A stretch of DNA of 13,715 nt. Source: an uncultured Campylobacter sp. Its GTDB lineage: Bacteria > Campylobacterota > Campylobacteria > Campylobacterales > Campylobacteraceae. Positions 1 to 7,650 of this stretch are shown here, piece by piece (position 1 is the first letter of the stretch; each line of letters starts with the position of its first letter). Location of the stretch: the NCBI RefSeq assembly GCF_938040115.1, contig NZ_CALHXD010000035.1:1-13715 (forward strand). The letters are read 5' to 3'. Under the pieces are notes generated by a model. It ran no database searches. It was not told the origin of the DNA and worked only from the letters and a program-made list of their open reading frames with translations. Position numbers and translations under genes: made by a program.

Positions 1-609
1 GTGATGTTGGAGCTTTTAGAGCTTGGCAAACTAAATCCGATGCCGGTAGCGGGCAGCGAAATTCATCAAATTTCATTTGCGAGCGACTTCATATACGACA
101 AACGCGAAAAGCTTAAAATGATACGCGCTTACATAGCCGCCGCAAAGGAGATGACGCCGCCGAAAACTCGTAAAAAGCGGATCATCATCACAGGCTGTCC
201 GAGCGGAGGCGTGTATGAAAAGGTTATCAAGCAGATTGAGGAGCTGGGTGCAGACGTAGTGGCATTTGAAAACTGCTCCGGCACCAAAGGCTATCAAAAC
301 CAAGTACAAACTAAGGGCGATTTGGTCGCAAATATCGCCGAGCGCTACCTTAAAATCCCCTGTTCGGTGATGTATCAAAACGACGCACGCTCGGATATTA
401 TCAAGGAATTTATCCGCGAATATCAAGCAGACGGCGTCATCGACGTCGTGCTAAGCGGCTGCCACACCTACGCGATCGAGACGAACGGGATCAAAGAAGC
501 CAGCCGCGAAGCGGGAGCAAACTATATGTCGCTGGAGACCGATTATTCAAAACAAGACGTCGGGCAAATTCGTACGCGCTTAGAGGCGTTTATCGAGCTG
601 CTCGGTTAA
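1..609 (+). CDS. 2-hydroxyacyl-CoA dehydratase family protein (YjiM/HgdB-like), C-terminal part
   Basis: The last 202 residues of a gene that begins left of the window. Members of this family are normally around 380 residues, so the GTG/ATG at base 1 is probably internal. The visible part matches the C-terminal half of the HgdB/YjiM family, which binds an iron-sulfur cluster (double-cubane in some members) and carries out low-potential two-electron reductions or supports dehydration of 2-hydroxyacyl-CoA. Seen directly: conserved cysteines in ITGCPSGG (about residue 66), ENCSG (92), IPCSVM (120) and SGCHTY (154), then the ETDYS motif and the typical ending RTRLEAFIELL. No activator ATPase (HgdC type) or partner subunit is visible in the window, so the substrate is unknown. 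The next gene, 32 bases downstream on the same strand, encodes an amino-acid-binding protein and may be co-transcribed. Family assignment is firm; specific function is not. Confidence 0.85.
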   Translation: MMLELLELGKLNPMPVAGSEIHQISFASDFIYDKREKLKMIRAYIAAAKEMTPPKTRKKRIIITGCPSGGVYEKVIKQIEELGADVVAFENCSGTKGYQNQVQTKGDLVANIAERYLKIPCSVMYQNDARSDIIKEFIREYQADGVIDVVLSGCHTYAIETNGIKEASREAGANYMSLETDYSKQDVGQIRTRLEAFIELLG

Positions 610-641
610 ATTTAGGATTAAAATTTATAAAAGGAGTTAGC

Positions 642-1409
642 ATGAAGCTAAAACAGATTTTAAAACTAGGCGCGGTATTAGCCGTTTGTTTAAATTTAGC
701 GAGCGCGAATTCGCTCGAGCAGATCAAGAATGACGGCGTCATAAGGATAGCGACCGAGGGCGTGTATTCGCCGTTTTCGTTTCATAACGAAAAAGACGAG
801 CTAATGGGCTATGACGTCGAGATAGCAAAAGCCGTCGCAGATAAACTTGGACTAAAGCCAAAATTCGTCGAAGCCTCGTGGGACGCTATGTTAGCGGCGT
901 TTGACGCGGGCAAGGCAGACGCCGTGTTTAATCAAGTAAGCATCACCGAAGAACGCAAGAAAAAGTACGACTACTCCGTGCCCTACATGACCTCATACTC
1001 GGCGATCATCGTGCACGAGGATAACGACGATATCAAGAGCTTTGCCGATCTAAAGGGCAAGCGCTCCACGCACTCGGTAAATAGCATGTGGATCCCTACT
1101 GTCGAAAAATACGGCGCAAAACTCGTCGTAGCCGATAGCCTAAGCGACCAGATAAATCTCATAATCACCAAGCGCGCCGACGACACGATAGACGACGCCG
1201 TGATGTTTTACGACTACAAAAAACAGCACCCAAAAGCCCCGATAAAGCTAATCAAGGCGGGCGAAACGCCGATGTATACGGCAGCGATCGTACATAAAGG
1301 CAACGCCGAGCTACTGGAAGCGATAAACAAGGCTCTAAACGAGCTAAAAGTAGAAGGCAAGCTAAAAGAGATTTCGATGAAGTATTTTGATAAGGATATT
1401 TCAGAATAA
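642..1409 (+). CDS. amino-acid ABC transporter periplasmic substrate-binding protein (family 3, cystine-type)
   Basis: A 255-residue secreted solute-binding protein that captures an amino acid in the periplasm and delivers it to an ABC importer. The start is supported by AAAAGGAG six bases upstream of the ATG. Residues 1-22 form a signal peptide: Lys at 2, 4 and 8, a hydrophobic core, and a likely cut after ASA22. Cys16 is not in a good lipobox, so a lipoprotein is less likely. The mature part has the family-3 pattern: IRIATEGVYSPFSF near residue 35, GYDVEIAKAVADKLG, the segment ITEERKKKYDYS containing the Arg that usually holds the ligand carboxylate, and KRADDTIDD near residue 180. The TEGxYxPFSF and KRAD features resemble the cystine binders FliY/TcyA, but the ligand is an inference. 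No permease or ATPase gene lies downstream on this strand, so they must be upstream or elsewhere. Confidence 0.9.
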   Translation: MKLKQILKLGAVLAVCLNLASANSLEQIKNDGVIRIATEGVYSPFSFHNEKDELMGYDVEIAKAVADKLGLKPKFVEASWDAMLAAFDAGKADAVFNQVSITEERKKKYDYSVPYMTSYSAIIVHEDNDDIKSFADLKGKRSTHSVNSMWIPTVEKYGAKLVVADSLSDQINLIITKRADDTIDDAVMFYDYKKQHPKAPIKLIKAGETPMYTAAIVHKGNAELLEAINKALNELKVEGKLKEISMKYFDKDISE

Positions 1410-1669
1410 ATTTAAAGGCGGCGGACGGGTAAATTTCAAATTTGCAAATTTAAAACTTATGTGGCCAAATTTATTTTTCAAGCCATCTTTTGACCCAAAT
1501 ACATTTTCTAAATACTATTTTATAACTTTTCTGCATAACATAAAACCATAAAATAGATATTTTGGTGATAGGAAGTCGTTAAACTAAATTTAGTAAGATT
1601 ATTTTTGGTTCTAGGGGTATTTTACGTAAGACTCGTGCAAATTTGAATAATTCGGAAATAAATAAGCAA
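1410..1669. other. non-coding stretch between convergent genes
   Basis: About 260 AT-rich bases between the 3' ends of the binding-protein gene (+) and accA (-). I see no convincing gene, tRNA or ribosome binding site here. It contains five copies of AAATTT, including a 14-base palindrome at 1438-1451 (AAATTTGCAAATTT) and CTAAATTTAG near 1584. The stretch 1500-1660 could be decayed DNA, but I recognise nothing in it. Confidence 0.5.
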
Positions 1670-1700
1670 CTTACAAAAAGTTCAAGCAACTTTTTGTAAG
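1670..1700. terminator. perfect 13-bp inverted repeat, probable bidirectional terminator
   Basis: CTTACAAAAAGTT (1670-1682) is separated by a five-base loop from its exact reverse complement (1688-1700). It lies 18 bases past the accA stop, between convergent genes. On the + side it is followed by ATTTTTT (1707-1713); on the - side by TTGCTTATTTATTT. The stem is AT-rich, so it is weaker than a typical intrinsic terminator, but its position fits termination from both sides. Confidence 0.55.
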
Positions 1701-1717
1701 AGTACTATTTTTTAGCG

Positions 1718-2659
1718 CTATTTGCCCTCTTCAAATGCGCCTGCAGATAAGATTTTAGCTATTCTGGCGTTTAAAAGCTCATCTACTTTTAGCTTTTCAA
1801 GTTTATCTAGCTCGGTTATAAAATAACTCGCAAGCGCTTTTACGGCAGTCTCTTTATCTCTGTGAGCGCCATTTATCGGCTCTTCTATGACGTCGTCTAT
1901 CAAATTTAAGCTTTTTAGATCGTCAGCAGTTATTTTTAGTGCTTTAGTAGCTTGCTCTTGTTTTGACGGATCGTTCCAAAGTATAGCTGCGCAACCCTCC
2001 GGCGAGATAACAGAAAAAACTGAATTTCGCATCATAGCTAGCTTATCAGCTACGCCTATAGCTAGAGCTCCGCCGCTTCCACCCTCGCCTATAACGACGG
2101 CTATCATCGGAGTTTTTAAATTTGCAAATTCAAATAAATTTCTAGCGATCGCCTCGCTTTGACCGCGCTCCTCAGCCGCAACGCCTGGATACGCGCCTGG
2201 AGTATCGATTAAAAATAGTATCGGAAGTCCAAATTTCTCAGCCATCTTAGCTATTCGTAAGGCTTTACGGTAACCCTCGGGATGAGGCATACCAAAATTT
2301 CTTTTTAGTTTATTTTTGGTTCCTCGACCCTTTTGCTCGCCTATCACGACGACTTTTTTAGAGCCTATATAGCCAATAAAACAAACTATCGCCCCGTCGT
2401 CGCGATACGCTCTATCACCGTGAAGTTCATAATAATCCCTCATCATACCCTTAATGTAGTCAATAGCATAAGGGCGATCCGGATGACGAGCTAAAGCAAG
2501 GCGCTGAAACTCGTTGAGATTTTTGTAAATTTTAGCGGTCTCTTTTTCTAAATTTTTATTTAGAATTTCTATCGCGTGTTCATCGCCGCGAATCCTCGCG
2601 TTTGCGATGTCATCATCTATTTGCTTGATACCTTGTTCAAAGTCTAGATAACTTGCCAT
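1718..2659 (-). CDS. accA: acetyl-CoA carboxylase, carboxyltransferase subunit alpha
   Basis: A 313-residue cytoplasmic enzyme subunit. With AccD it transfers the carboxyl group from carboxybiotin on AccB to acetyl-CoA, giving malonyl-CoA, the first committed step of fatty acid synthesis. The length is normal for AccA. Family landmarks: the N-terminal helical region with ARHPDRP near residue 58, GEQKGR near 107, NFGMPHPEGYRKALR at 121, DTPGAYPG at 152-159 and GEGGSGG at 191-197, the glycine-rich loops that shape the active site. The ATG overlaps the fabF stop in TAATG, with AAGAAG just upstream, so its translation is probably coupled to fabF. It is the last gene of the fatty acid group and is followed by the inverted repeat at 1670-1700. 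AccD, AccB and AccC are not encoded in the window. Confidence 0.97.
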   Translation of the reverse strand: MASYLDFEQGIKQIDDDIANARIRGDEHAIEILNKNLEKETAKIYKNLNEFQRLALARHPDRPYAIDYIKGMMRDYYELHGDRAYRDDGAIVCFIGYIGSKKVVVIGEQKGRGTKNKLKRNFGMPHPEGYRKALRIAKMAEKFGLPILFLIDTPGAYPGVAAEERGQSEAIARNLFEFANLKTPMIAVVIGEGGSGGALAIGVADKLAMMRNSVFSVISPEGCAAILWNDPSKQEQATKALKITADDLKSLNLIDDVIEEPINGAHRDKETAVKALASYFITELDKLEKLKVDELLNARIAKILSAGAFEEGK

Positions 2660-3867
2660 TATATCTTCTTAAATATAATAGAGCCGTTCGTACCGCCAAA
2701 TCCAAAAGAGTTACTCATAACGGCGTTTAGCTCAGCTTTTCTAGCCACGTTTGGCACATAGTCTAGATCGCACTCCTCGTCTTTGGTTGCGTAGTTTATC
2801 GTAGGCGGTATAAGACCTTCTTGCATAGCCATTATAGACACGACAGCCTCTATCGCGCCAGCCGCGCCAAGGCAGTGTCCTGTTTGCCCCTTGGTAGAGC
2901 TAACTGGAGGTACATTGCCGCCAAAAAGAGCCTTTAATGCTGCAGTTTCGTTTTTATCATTGGTCGGTGTCGAGGTGCCGTGTGCATTAATGTAGTCTAT
3001 CTGCAAATTTCCAGCCATTTTCAAGGCTTTTTTCATCGCAGAAAGCGGTCCCTCAAGCGAAGGCGAAGTGATGTGATACGCATCGCCGCTCTCTCCAAAA
3101 CCGACCACCTCGGCATAAATTTTAGCCCCTCTAGCCTTAGCACTTTCATACTCTTCAAGCACGAGCGCACCGCTACCTTCGCCCATAACAAAGCCATCTC
3201 TGTCTTTATCGAAAGGTCTTGATGCCGTTTGCGGATCGTCGTTTCTAGTAGAAAGCGCTTTCATAGCCGCAAATCCCCCGATACCTACGCCGCAAACCGT
3301 AGACTCGGAGCCTACGACTAGCATCTTTTGCGCTTCACCGACCATAATGGTTTTAGCCGCTTCGATGATGGCGTGAGTAGATGCCGCACATGCCGTTACG
3401 CTAGAGATATTAGGCCCTTTTAGGCCGTGCTCTATCGAAACTATGCCGCCCAGCATGTTCACTAGCGCAGAAGGTATAAAAAATGGAGAAATTCGTCTCG
3501 AGCCTTTTTCAAGCAAGATATTGGAGTTTTTTTCGATATTAGGCAAACCGCCTATGCCGGCAGCAGAGCTAACGCCGAAATTTTCAGCGTCAAATTCGCC
3601 GAAATTTGCATCGGCCATAGCCTCTTTAGCAGCTTTTAATCCAAGCTGGATAAATCTATCGACTTTTTTAACTTCCTTAGCGTCCATCACGCTAAGCGGG
3701 TCAAAGTCCGTTATCTCGGCAGCAATCTGAACTGGAAAATCGCTCGCGTCAAAAGAGGTTATCTTTTTTACGCCGGTTTTACCTTCGCAGATAGCCTTAA
3801 ATGAACTATCCTTGTCGAGCCCTAAAGCGTTGATCATCCCAATCCCGGTTACTACGACTCTTTTCAA
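2659..3867 (-). CDS. fabF: beta-ketoacyl-ACP synthase II
   Basis: A 402-residue condensing enzyme that joins malonyl-ACP to a growing acyl-ACP in type II fatty acid elongation. The catalytic triad is visible: Cys160 in VTACAAST, His296 in NAHGTSTP and His331 in GQTGHCLGA, plus Lys326. The C-terminal FGFGGTNG motif is also present. Length is about ten residues below the usual ~412 without a missing motif. The start codon is TTG at 3865-3867, with AAGGAG five bases upstream; no ATG or GTG fits the conserved N-terminus (KRVVVTGIG) better. It lies 19 bases after acpP, its acyl carrier substrate, and its stop overlaps the accA start by one base, so the three genes are probably co-transcribed. The His-His-Cys arrangement excludes FabH; FabB is less likely given the neighbours. 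Confidence 0.96.
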   Translation of the reverse strand: MKRVVVTGIGMINALGLDKDSSFKAICEGKTGVKKITSFDASDFPVQIAAEITDFDPLSVMDAKEVKKVDRFIQLGLKAAKEAMADANFGEFDAENFGVSSAAGIGGLPNIEKNSNILLEKGSRRISPFFIPSALVNMLGGIVSIEHGLKGPNISSVTACAASTHAIIEAAKTIMVGEAQKMLVVGSESTVCGVGIGGFAAMKALSTRNDDPQTASRPFDKDRDGFVMGEGSGALVLEEYESAKARGAKIYAEVVGFGESGDAYHITSPSLEGPLSAMKKALKMAGNLQIDYINAHGTSTPTNDKNETAALKALFGGNVPPVSSTKGQTGHCLGAAGAIEAVVSIMAMQEGLIPPTINYATKDEECDLDYVPNVARKAELNAVMSNSFGFGGTNGSIIFKKI

Positions 3868-3886
3868 GATCTCTCCTTACAAAAAC

Positions 3887-4120
3887 TTATTTATTTAGGT
3901 TCTCGATGTAGGTTACGACGTCGTTTATAGTGATCAGCTTCTCAGCGTCGCTATCAGGTATCTCTACCTCAAATTTCTCCTCAAGAGCCATAACTAGCTC
4001 AACTACGTCAAGTGAGTCCGCGCCTAGATCTTCGATAATCTTAGACTCAAGCTTTACAGCATCTGGAGCCACGCTTAGTTGCTCAACTACTACGTCTTTT
4101 ACATCATCAAATATTGCCAT
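3887..4120 (-). CDS. acpP: acyl carrier protein
   Basis: A 77-residue acidic protein that carries acyl intermediates of fatty acid synthesis on a 4'-phosphopantetheine arm. The attachment site is Ser36 in the DSL motif of EDLGADSLDVVEL. The protein has normal length and the expected four-helix pattern, including EEKFEVEIPD in the second half. AGGAG sits nine bases before the ATG. It is followed after 19 bases by fabF, the usual acpP-fabF order. The 81-base gap upstream towards fabG holds its own likely promoter, so acpP, fabF and accA may be expressed at higher levels than fabG. Confidence 0.98.
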   Translation of the reverse strand: MAIFDDVKDVVVEQLSVAPDAVKLESKIIEDLGADSLDVVELVMALEEKFEVEIPDSDAEKLITINDVVTYIENLNK

Positions 4121-4150
4121 TTTTCTTCTCCTAAAAATAAAAATTTCGTG

Positions 4151-4168
4151 ATTTTAATATATTTTAGC
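4151..4168 (-). promoter_or_regulatory. candidate promoter of acpP-fabF-accA (-10 region)
   Basis: On the minus strand the gap upstream of acpP reads GCTAAAAT (4161-4168) and then ATTAAAAT (from 4158 down to 4151), each a fair -10 box of the Campylobacter vegetative type. Upstream lie T-rich stretches (TTTTGCGTTTTTGCG) in place of a -35 box, as expected for this genus. The first is about 40 bases from the acpP ATG. Which one is used cannot be seen. Confidence 0.45.
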
Positions 4169-4201
4169 TTAAAATTTCGCAAAAACGCAAAATTTACGCC
4201 C

Positions 4202-4945
4202 TTACATATATAGCCCACCGTTGATCTTTAGCGTCTCTCCCGTGACGTAGCTAGCGTGATCGCTTAGCAAAAACGCCACAGCTTCGGCCACTTCGCTAGC
4301 GCTTCCAAATCGCTTTAACGGGATGTTGTCGCTGTAGGTTTTTTTGATCTCGTCGCTCAGCTCGCTCGTCATATCCGTCTCGATAAAGCCCGGTGTTACG
4401 CAGTTAAAGCGGATATTTCTCGCCGCACCCTCTTTGGCGAAGCTTTTATTCATCGCTATCATTCCGCCCTTGCTAGCAGCATAGTTAGCTTGCCCCGCAT
4501 TACCCATCTCGCCCACGATCGAGGCAACGTTTACGACGGCGCCGAAGCGTTTTTTGCTCATTACTTTTAGCGCCTCGCGGCATCCGATAAAGGCCGAGGT
4601 CAAATTTGCGCCTATCACGCCGGTAAAATCCTCCGTCTTCATGCGAAGCGCGAGCTTGTCGTTTGTTATGCCTGCGTTATTTACGAGGTAGCTTAGTTCG
4701 CCGTCGGCGTCTGCGATCAAATTTATCGCCTTTACAAACTCATCTTCATCCGTCGCATCAAATTTAACTACCGCAGCCTGTCCGCCGTTTGCTACGATTT
4801 CAGCTTGCAACGCATCGGCTATTTCGGGCTTTGAGCGGTAGTTTATCCATACTTTTAACCCCATTTGCGCTAGGGTTTTGGCTATCTGCGCGCCGATACC
4901 GCGGCTTGCGCCGGTGATTAGCACGTTTTTTCCGCTAAATTTCAT
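4202..4945 (-). CDS. fabG: 3-oxoacyl-ACP reductase
   Basis: A 247-residue short-chain dehydrogenase/reductase that uses NADPH to reduce 3-ketoacyl-ACP in the elongation cycle. Seen: the nucleotide-binding motif TGASRGIG at 11-18, NNAG at 89-92, and the catalytic set Asn114, Ser142, Tyr155 and Lys159 (YAASK), with the FabG-like ending TGETLKINGG. I chose the ATG at 4943-4945 because AAGGAG lies seven bases upstream and the product then begins like other FabG proteins. An upstream in-frame ATG at 4981 would add 12 unconserved residues and has no good ribosome binding site. It precedes acpP by 81 bases in the same direction. Within a large family, the acpP-fabF-accA neighbourhood makes FabG the firm choice. 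Confidence 0.95.
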   Translation of the reverse strand: MKFSGKNVLITGASRGIGAQIAKTLAQMGLKVWINYRSKPEIADALQAEIVANGGQAAVVKFDATDEDEFVKAINLIADADGELSYLVNNAGITNDKLALRMKTEDFTGVIGANLTSAFIGCREALKVMSKKRFGAVVNVASIVGEMGNAGQANYAASKGGMIAMNKSFAKEGAARNIRFNCVTPGFIETDMTSELSDEIKKTYSDNIPLKRFGSASEVAEAVAFLLSDHASYVTGETLKINGGLYM

Positions 4946-4987
4946 TTTTTCTCCTTGATTTGGCATAACGGATTTCCGCAAGCCTTT

Positions 4988-5010
4988 ATTTTAATAAAAA
5001 TCAAATTGTA
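4988..5010 (-). promoter_or_regulatory. candidate promoter upstream of fabG
   Basis: In the 110-base gap between the dynamin block and fabG, the minus strand has TTTTTCGCTACAAT with a -10-like TACAAT at 5005-5010, and a second candidate TAAAAT at 4988-4993. Both sit behind T-rich stretches. They would let fabG be transcribed independently of the upstream block. No hairpin terminator is visible in this gap, so read-through from the block is possible. Confidence 0.35.
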
Positions 5011-5055
5011 GCGAAAAAGGGCTAAATTTTACTTACGGTATGCAAAAAACTAAAT

Positions 5056-5247
5056 TCAAAGCGGCCGAGAGCTTATTTGCCTACCTTTTTCGTCATAGAC
5101 ATATGCGGTCGTTTTGCTCGCGACACTCACGCTTGATGCTGTAAATCCAAGCAGCGTAAGTCCGCTCGCCGGCCTGGTAAAAAGCTGACGATTTTTATCG
5201 TCATAAACATGCAGGCTGCCGTTTTTGATGATTGCTAGGGCTATCAT
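5056..5247 (-). CDS. small protein with an internal duplication, unknown function
   Basis: A 63-residue protein, last in the dynamin block. The start at 5245-5247 is chosen because AAGGAG lies six bases upstream; a longer frame starting at 5295 would run far into the preceding gene and has no such site. The ATG overlaps the stop of the 151-residue gene in ATGA, which suggests coupled translation. Sequence features: two related segments, VYDDKNRQLFTRP near residue 15 and VYDEKGRQISSRP near residue 50, joined by GLTLLGFTASSVSV. The alternation of hydrophobic and polar residues suggests a small all-beta fold made of two similar halves. There is no signal peptide or membrane segment. I do not recognise a function. 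Its conserved-looking repeat and strong ribosome binding site argue that it is a real gene. Confidence 0.75.
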   Translation of the reverse strand: MIALAIIKNGSLHVYDDKNRQLFTRPASGLTLLGFTASSVSVASKTTAYVYDEKGRQISSRPL

Positions 5248-5699
5248 TTTATCTCCTTGATTTTTGCGATTAGTGCATCTATCTCGGGCGCACACTCGCT
5301 TGAGAGCATATTTACGAATCTTCTTTGGGGCGTCGATCCGTCTCCGTCAAATTTAGCTAATCTTTCCTCTAGTTCGCTTATCGCACCGTTAAATTCAGTC
5401 CATTTTATCGATGCATTGTTTAGGTCTTTTTTGTAGCTTGGATAGACCTTTTTTACGATTTCGTCCGCGACACCGTTTACATCGGCGTATTCGCTTAGCT
5501 TTTGATTTATGTAGTCGTGCTTAAATTTAGCCTCCAATTCGCTTAAATTTGAGCTTTTTTTAGTTGTTTTCTCAGCTGTTTTATCTGGCTTTTTATCTTG
5601 CCCTCTCTTTGTCTTTATGGCGTTGCCAACCAAAAGAGCTATCGCGCCCACTAAAATTACCGCCGCTATTTTTCCTACGCTTAACATACTTTCCTCCAT
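5244..5699 (-). CDS. single-pass membrane protein of the dynamin block, unknown function
   Basis: A 151-residue protein with one hydrophobic segment at about residues 11-27 (IAAVILVGAIALLVG), then a Lys-rich stretch (KTKRGQDKK) and a mostly helical, charged C-terminal domain (about 48-151). An acidic N-terminus (MEES) followed by basic residues after the membrane segment suggests the N-terminus is outside and the domain is in the cytoplasm, by the positive-inside rule. Two starts are possible: the ATG at 5697-5699, which overlaps the upstream GTPase stop in TAATG and has GGAG before it, and the ATG at 5685-5687, which has GGAGG four bases before it. The second would give 147 residues. Its stop overlaps the next start. 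Cytoplasmic exposure would let it act as a membrane anchor for the soluble GTPase encoded just upstream, but that is inference; I recognise no family. Confidence 0.8.
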   Translation of the reverse strand: MEESMLSVGKIAAVILVGAIALLVGNAIKTKRGQDKKPDKTAEKTTKKSSNLSELEAKFKHDYINQKLSEYADVNGVADEIVKKVYPSYKKDLNNASIKWTEFNGAISELEERLAKFDGDGSTPQRRFVNMLSSECAPEIDALIAKIKEIK

Positions 5700-7639
5700 T
5701 ATTTTATCTCCGTTTCTATTTCGTTTTTAAATTTATCAAGCCCTTCTAGCTCGAGTTTGATATCTTTGATACGTTCTTTTATCGCGGCTACTTCGGTCGA
5801 TTTTAGCTGTCCTTTGACGCTTATTTCCTCGTATAGCTTTCTGTTCTCTTCCTCACACTCGCGCATAGCCGTTTTTATACCGTTTATAAACTCGTCGGCA
5901 TTTTGGGATACGACGTTTTTTATCTTGTCTTTGACTATGTTTTGGATTTGCGCTAGATTATCTTGTATCGCGCTACTTAGCTTTGCCTTGTAGTTTTCCT
6001 TGCCTTTTTCCGTGTCAAACCACCTCTGCCAAAACCTTGTACTATCGCTTAGAGCGTTTTCTACCGTGCGGTTACTTATAGCTAGCGCGCTTACTTGGTC
6101 TTGCATATCTTTTACGCTAGTAAAGGTTTTGTGATTTACGCGATTTTCGATGAGAGTTTGGTCAAAGCCCGTAATTTTTTCAAATTTAGCTATAACTTCG
6201 TATTTAAAAGCCTCGATGTTTTCTTCCAAACTTTCTCTGGCGACTTTAGCTATCTCTTTAAAGATAGCGTTATCTTCAAGCGCATTTTTGACATCCCACT
6301 CTATTCGGTACCTTATGTCGTTGATACTGTTGTAGCTGTATAATTTATCTATGAGAAATTTCCGTACTTTTTCAAATTTATCTACCGTTGCCCCTTCTAT
6401 CTCGTCTTGGATATCTGATATACGTTCATCAAATTCATTTGCCAGCTCGTTTTGACTTTGGTAGATTTGTTCTATATTTGCCTCTATTTTCTTTATCGAC
6501 GCTTCTATTTCCTCGTTTGACTTTACGCTTACGTTTAGCGCATTTTGTAGGCTCGCGCGTCTATCATCTATCTCTCTTTTCTTTCTTTCAAAGGTTTGCA
6601 TGATAAAGTCCGTATGCGAAGCTATAAGATCGTCGCCTTTATTTTCTACGAGCTTTTTAGCCACTAGCTCCCTTAGCTCTTCTACTCGGCTATTTTCATA
6701 AAAGCCTTTTTTGACCAGCTTTTTCTTGTAAAATTCATCATCCTCGTCTAGCTTGCCGTTTTTTTCTTTAAATTTTATGACGTCGGCCAGCGCGGCGGTT
6801 AGGACGAATTTGCTCTTGTCGTTAAAGATAGTATCTTTAAATTTATCGTCTTGTTTGATACGTTCTAGATCGCTTTTTACTTCCTCTTCGCTATTTGCGG
6901 TATCGATTTTATTTACCGCGATGATGCGCTTTGATGATGCTAGATGCAGTAGATAGTTTGTGATAAATTTATAGTCGTTTTCGTCAAGCATCCTTCCTGC
7001 ATAGCTCGCGTATATAGCCGCGTCGCACCTACCTATCCAGTCTAGGGTTACTTGCGAGCGAAATTTGTTTGAGTCATTGGTGCCGGGAGTATCGACTACT
7101 ATTAGTTGGCGTAAAATTTCGCTTGGGTGATATATCTCCACGGTTTTTACAAACGGCGTATAAAGCCCCTTGTTTGCTACGTACTCGCCTAGATTTTCTA
7201 TCTTATCCTCTTTGCTTGTTCCAAGGCCTCTTGCCTCTACGCTTTTATCTTTTATCGTAGGCACTATATCGTTTTTAAAAAACTCTCGTCCGTTTTCGTC
7301 TTTATACGTTTTTAGCGTTTCCCATTCGTCTTTTGAATAAAAATTAGCCTTTAGCTTTGGCTGCTTTGCATATCGGATCTCGGTTATCTTAGCCGTCAAA
7401 GGAGTATCGTCTGCGGGCAAGATAGGCTCGCCGCCAAATACCAATGCGTTTAAAAGCGTTGATTTGCCCGCCTTCATCTGGCCTGCGATCGCTAGGATAA
7501 ATTCCTCGTTTTCTAGCTTGCTTGCTCTATCTTTTAGCGTATTTTCATCTAAGCCGTCGCTAAAGACCAAGCCGCTTTTAGCTAGCCTCGCGTAGGCATC
7601 TAGCAGTTTTTGTTTCTTGGCATTAAAATTTTCTAGCAT
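5699..7639 (-). CDS. dynamin-like GTPase, CrfC/LeoA-like (third of the block)
   Basis: A 646-residue large GTPase. Seen: P-loop GQMKAGKST at 53-61 (G1), Thr in DDTPLT at 77-82 as the likely G2, DTPG at 183-186 (G3) and NKID at 243-246 (G4). After the GTPase domain come long charged helices with heptad-like character (about 350-450 and 600-646), as in the stalk of bacterial dynamins. There is no clear transmembrane segment. The GxMKAGKST form of the P-loop resembles E. coli CrfC (YjdA) and related proteins rather than Era-type GTPases. Bacterial dynamins bind membrane and tether, bend or fuse it with GTP hydrolysis. An AAGGA site precedes the ATG, 11 bases after the previous gene. The stop overlaps the membrane-protein gene. 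No motif is missing, so this GTPase should be active even if the first one of the block is off. Confidence 0.88.
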   Translation of the reverse strand: MLENFNAKKQKLLDAYARLAKSGLVFSDGLDENTLKDRASKLENEEFILAIAGQMKAGKSTLLNALVFGGEPILPADDTPLTAKITEIRYAKQPKLKANFYSKDEWETLKTYKDENGREFFKNDIVPTIKDKSVEARGLGTSKEDKIENLGEYVANKGLYTPFVKTVEIYHPSEILRQLIVVDTPGTNDSNKFRSQVTLDWIGRCDAAIYASYAGRMLDENDYKFITNYLLHLASSKRIIAVNKIDTANSEEEVKSDLERIKQDDKFKDTIFNDKSKFVLTAALADVIKFKEKNGKLDEDDEFYKKKLVKKGFYENSRVEELRELVAKKLVENKGDDLIASHTDFIMQTFERKKREIDDRRASLQNALNVSVKSNEEIEASIKKIEANIEQIYQSQNELANEFDERISDIQDEIEGATVDKFEKVRKFLIDKLYSYNSINDIRYRIEWDVKNALEDNAIFKEIAKVARESLEENIEAFKYEVIAKFEKITGFDQTLIENRVNHKTFTSVKDMQDQVSALAISNRTVENALSDSTRFWQRWFDTEKGKENYKAKLSSAIQDNLAQIQNIVKDKIKNVVSQNADEFINGIKTAMRECEEENRKLYEEISVKGQLKSTEVAAIKERIKDIKLELEGLDKFKNEIETEIK

Positions 7640-7650
7640 CTATTTTTCCT

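Noticed and set aside
4946..4981. A 12-residue N-terminal extension of FabG
   Set aside because: The internal ATG at 4943-4945 has AAGGAG at good spacing and gives the usual FabG N-terminus.
5248..5295. A 16-residue N-terminal extension of the small duplicated-motif protein
   Set aside because: It would overlap the preceding gene by about 50 bases and lacks a ribosome binding site; the ATG at 5245-5247 has one.
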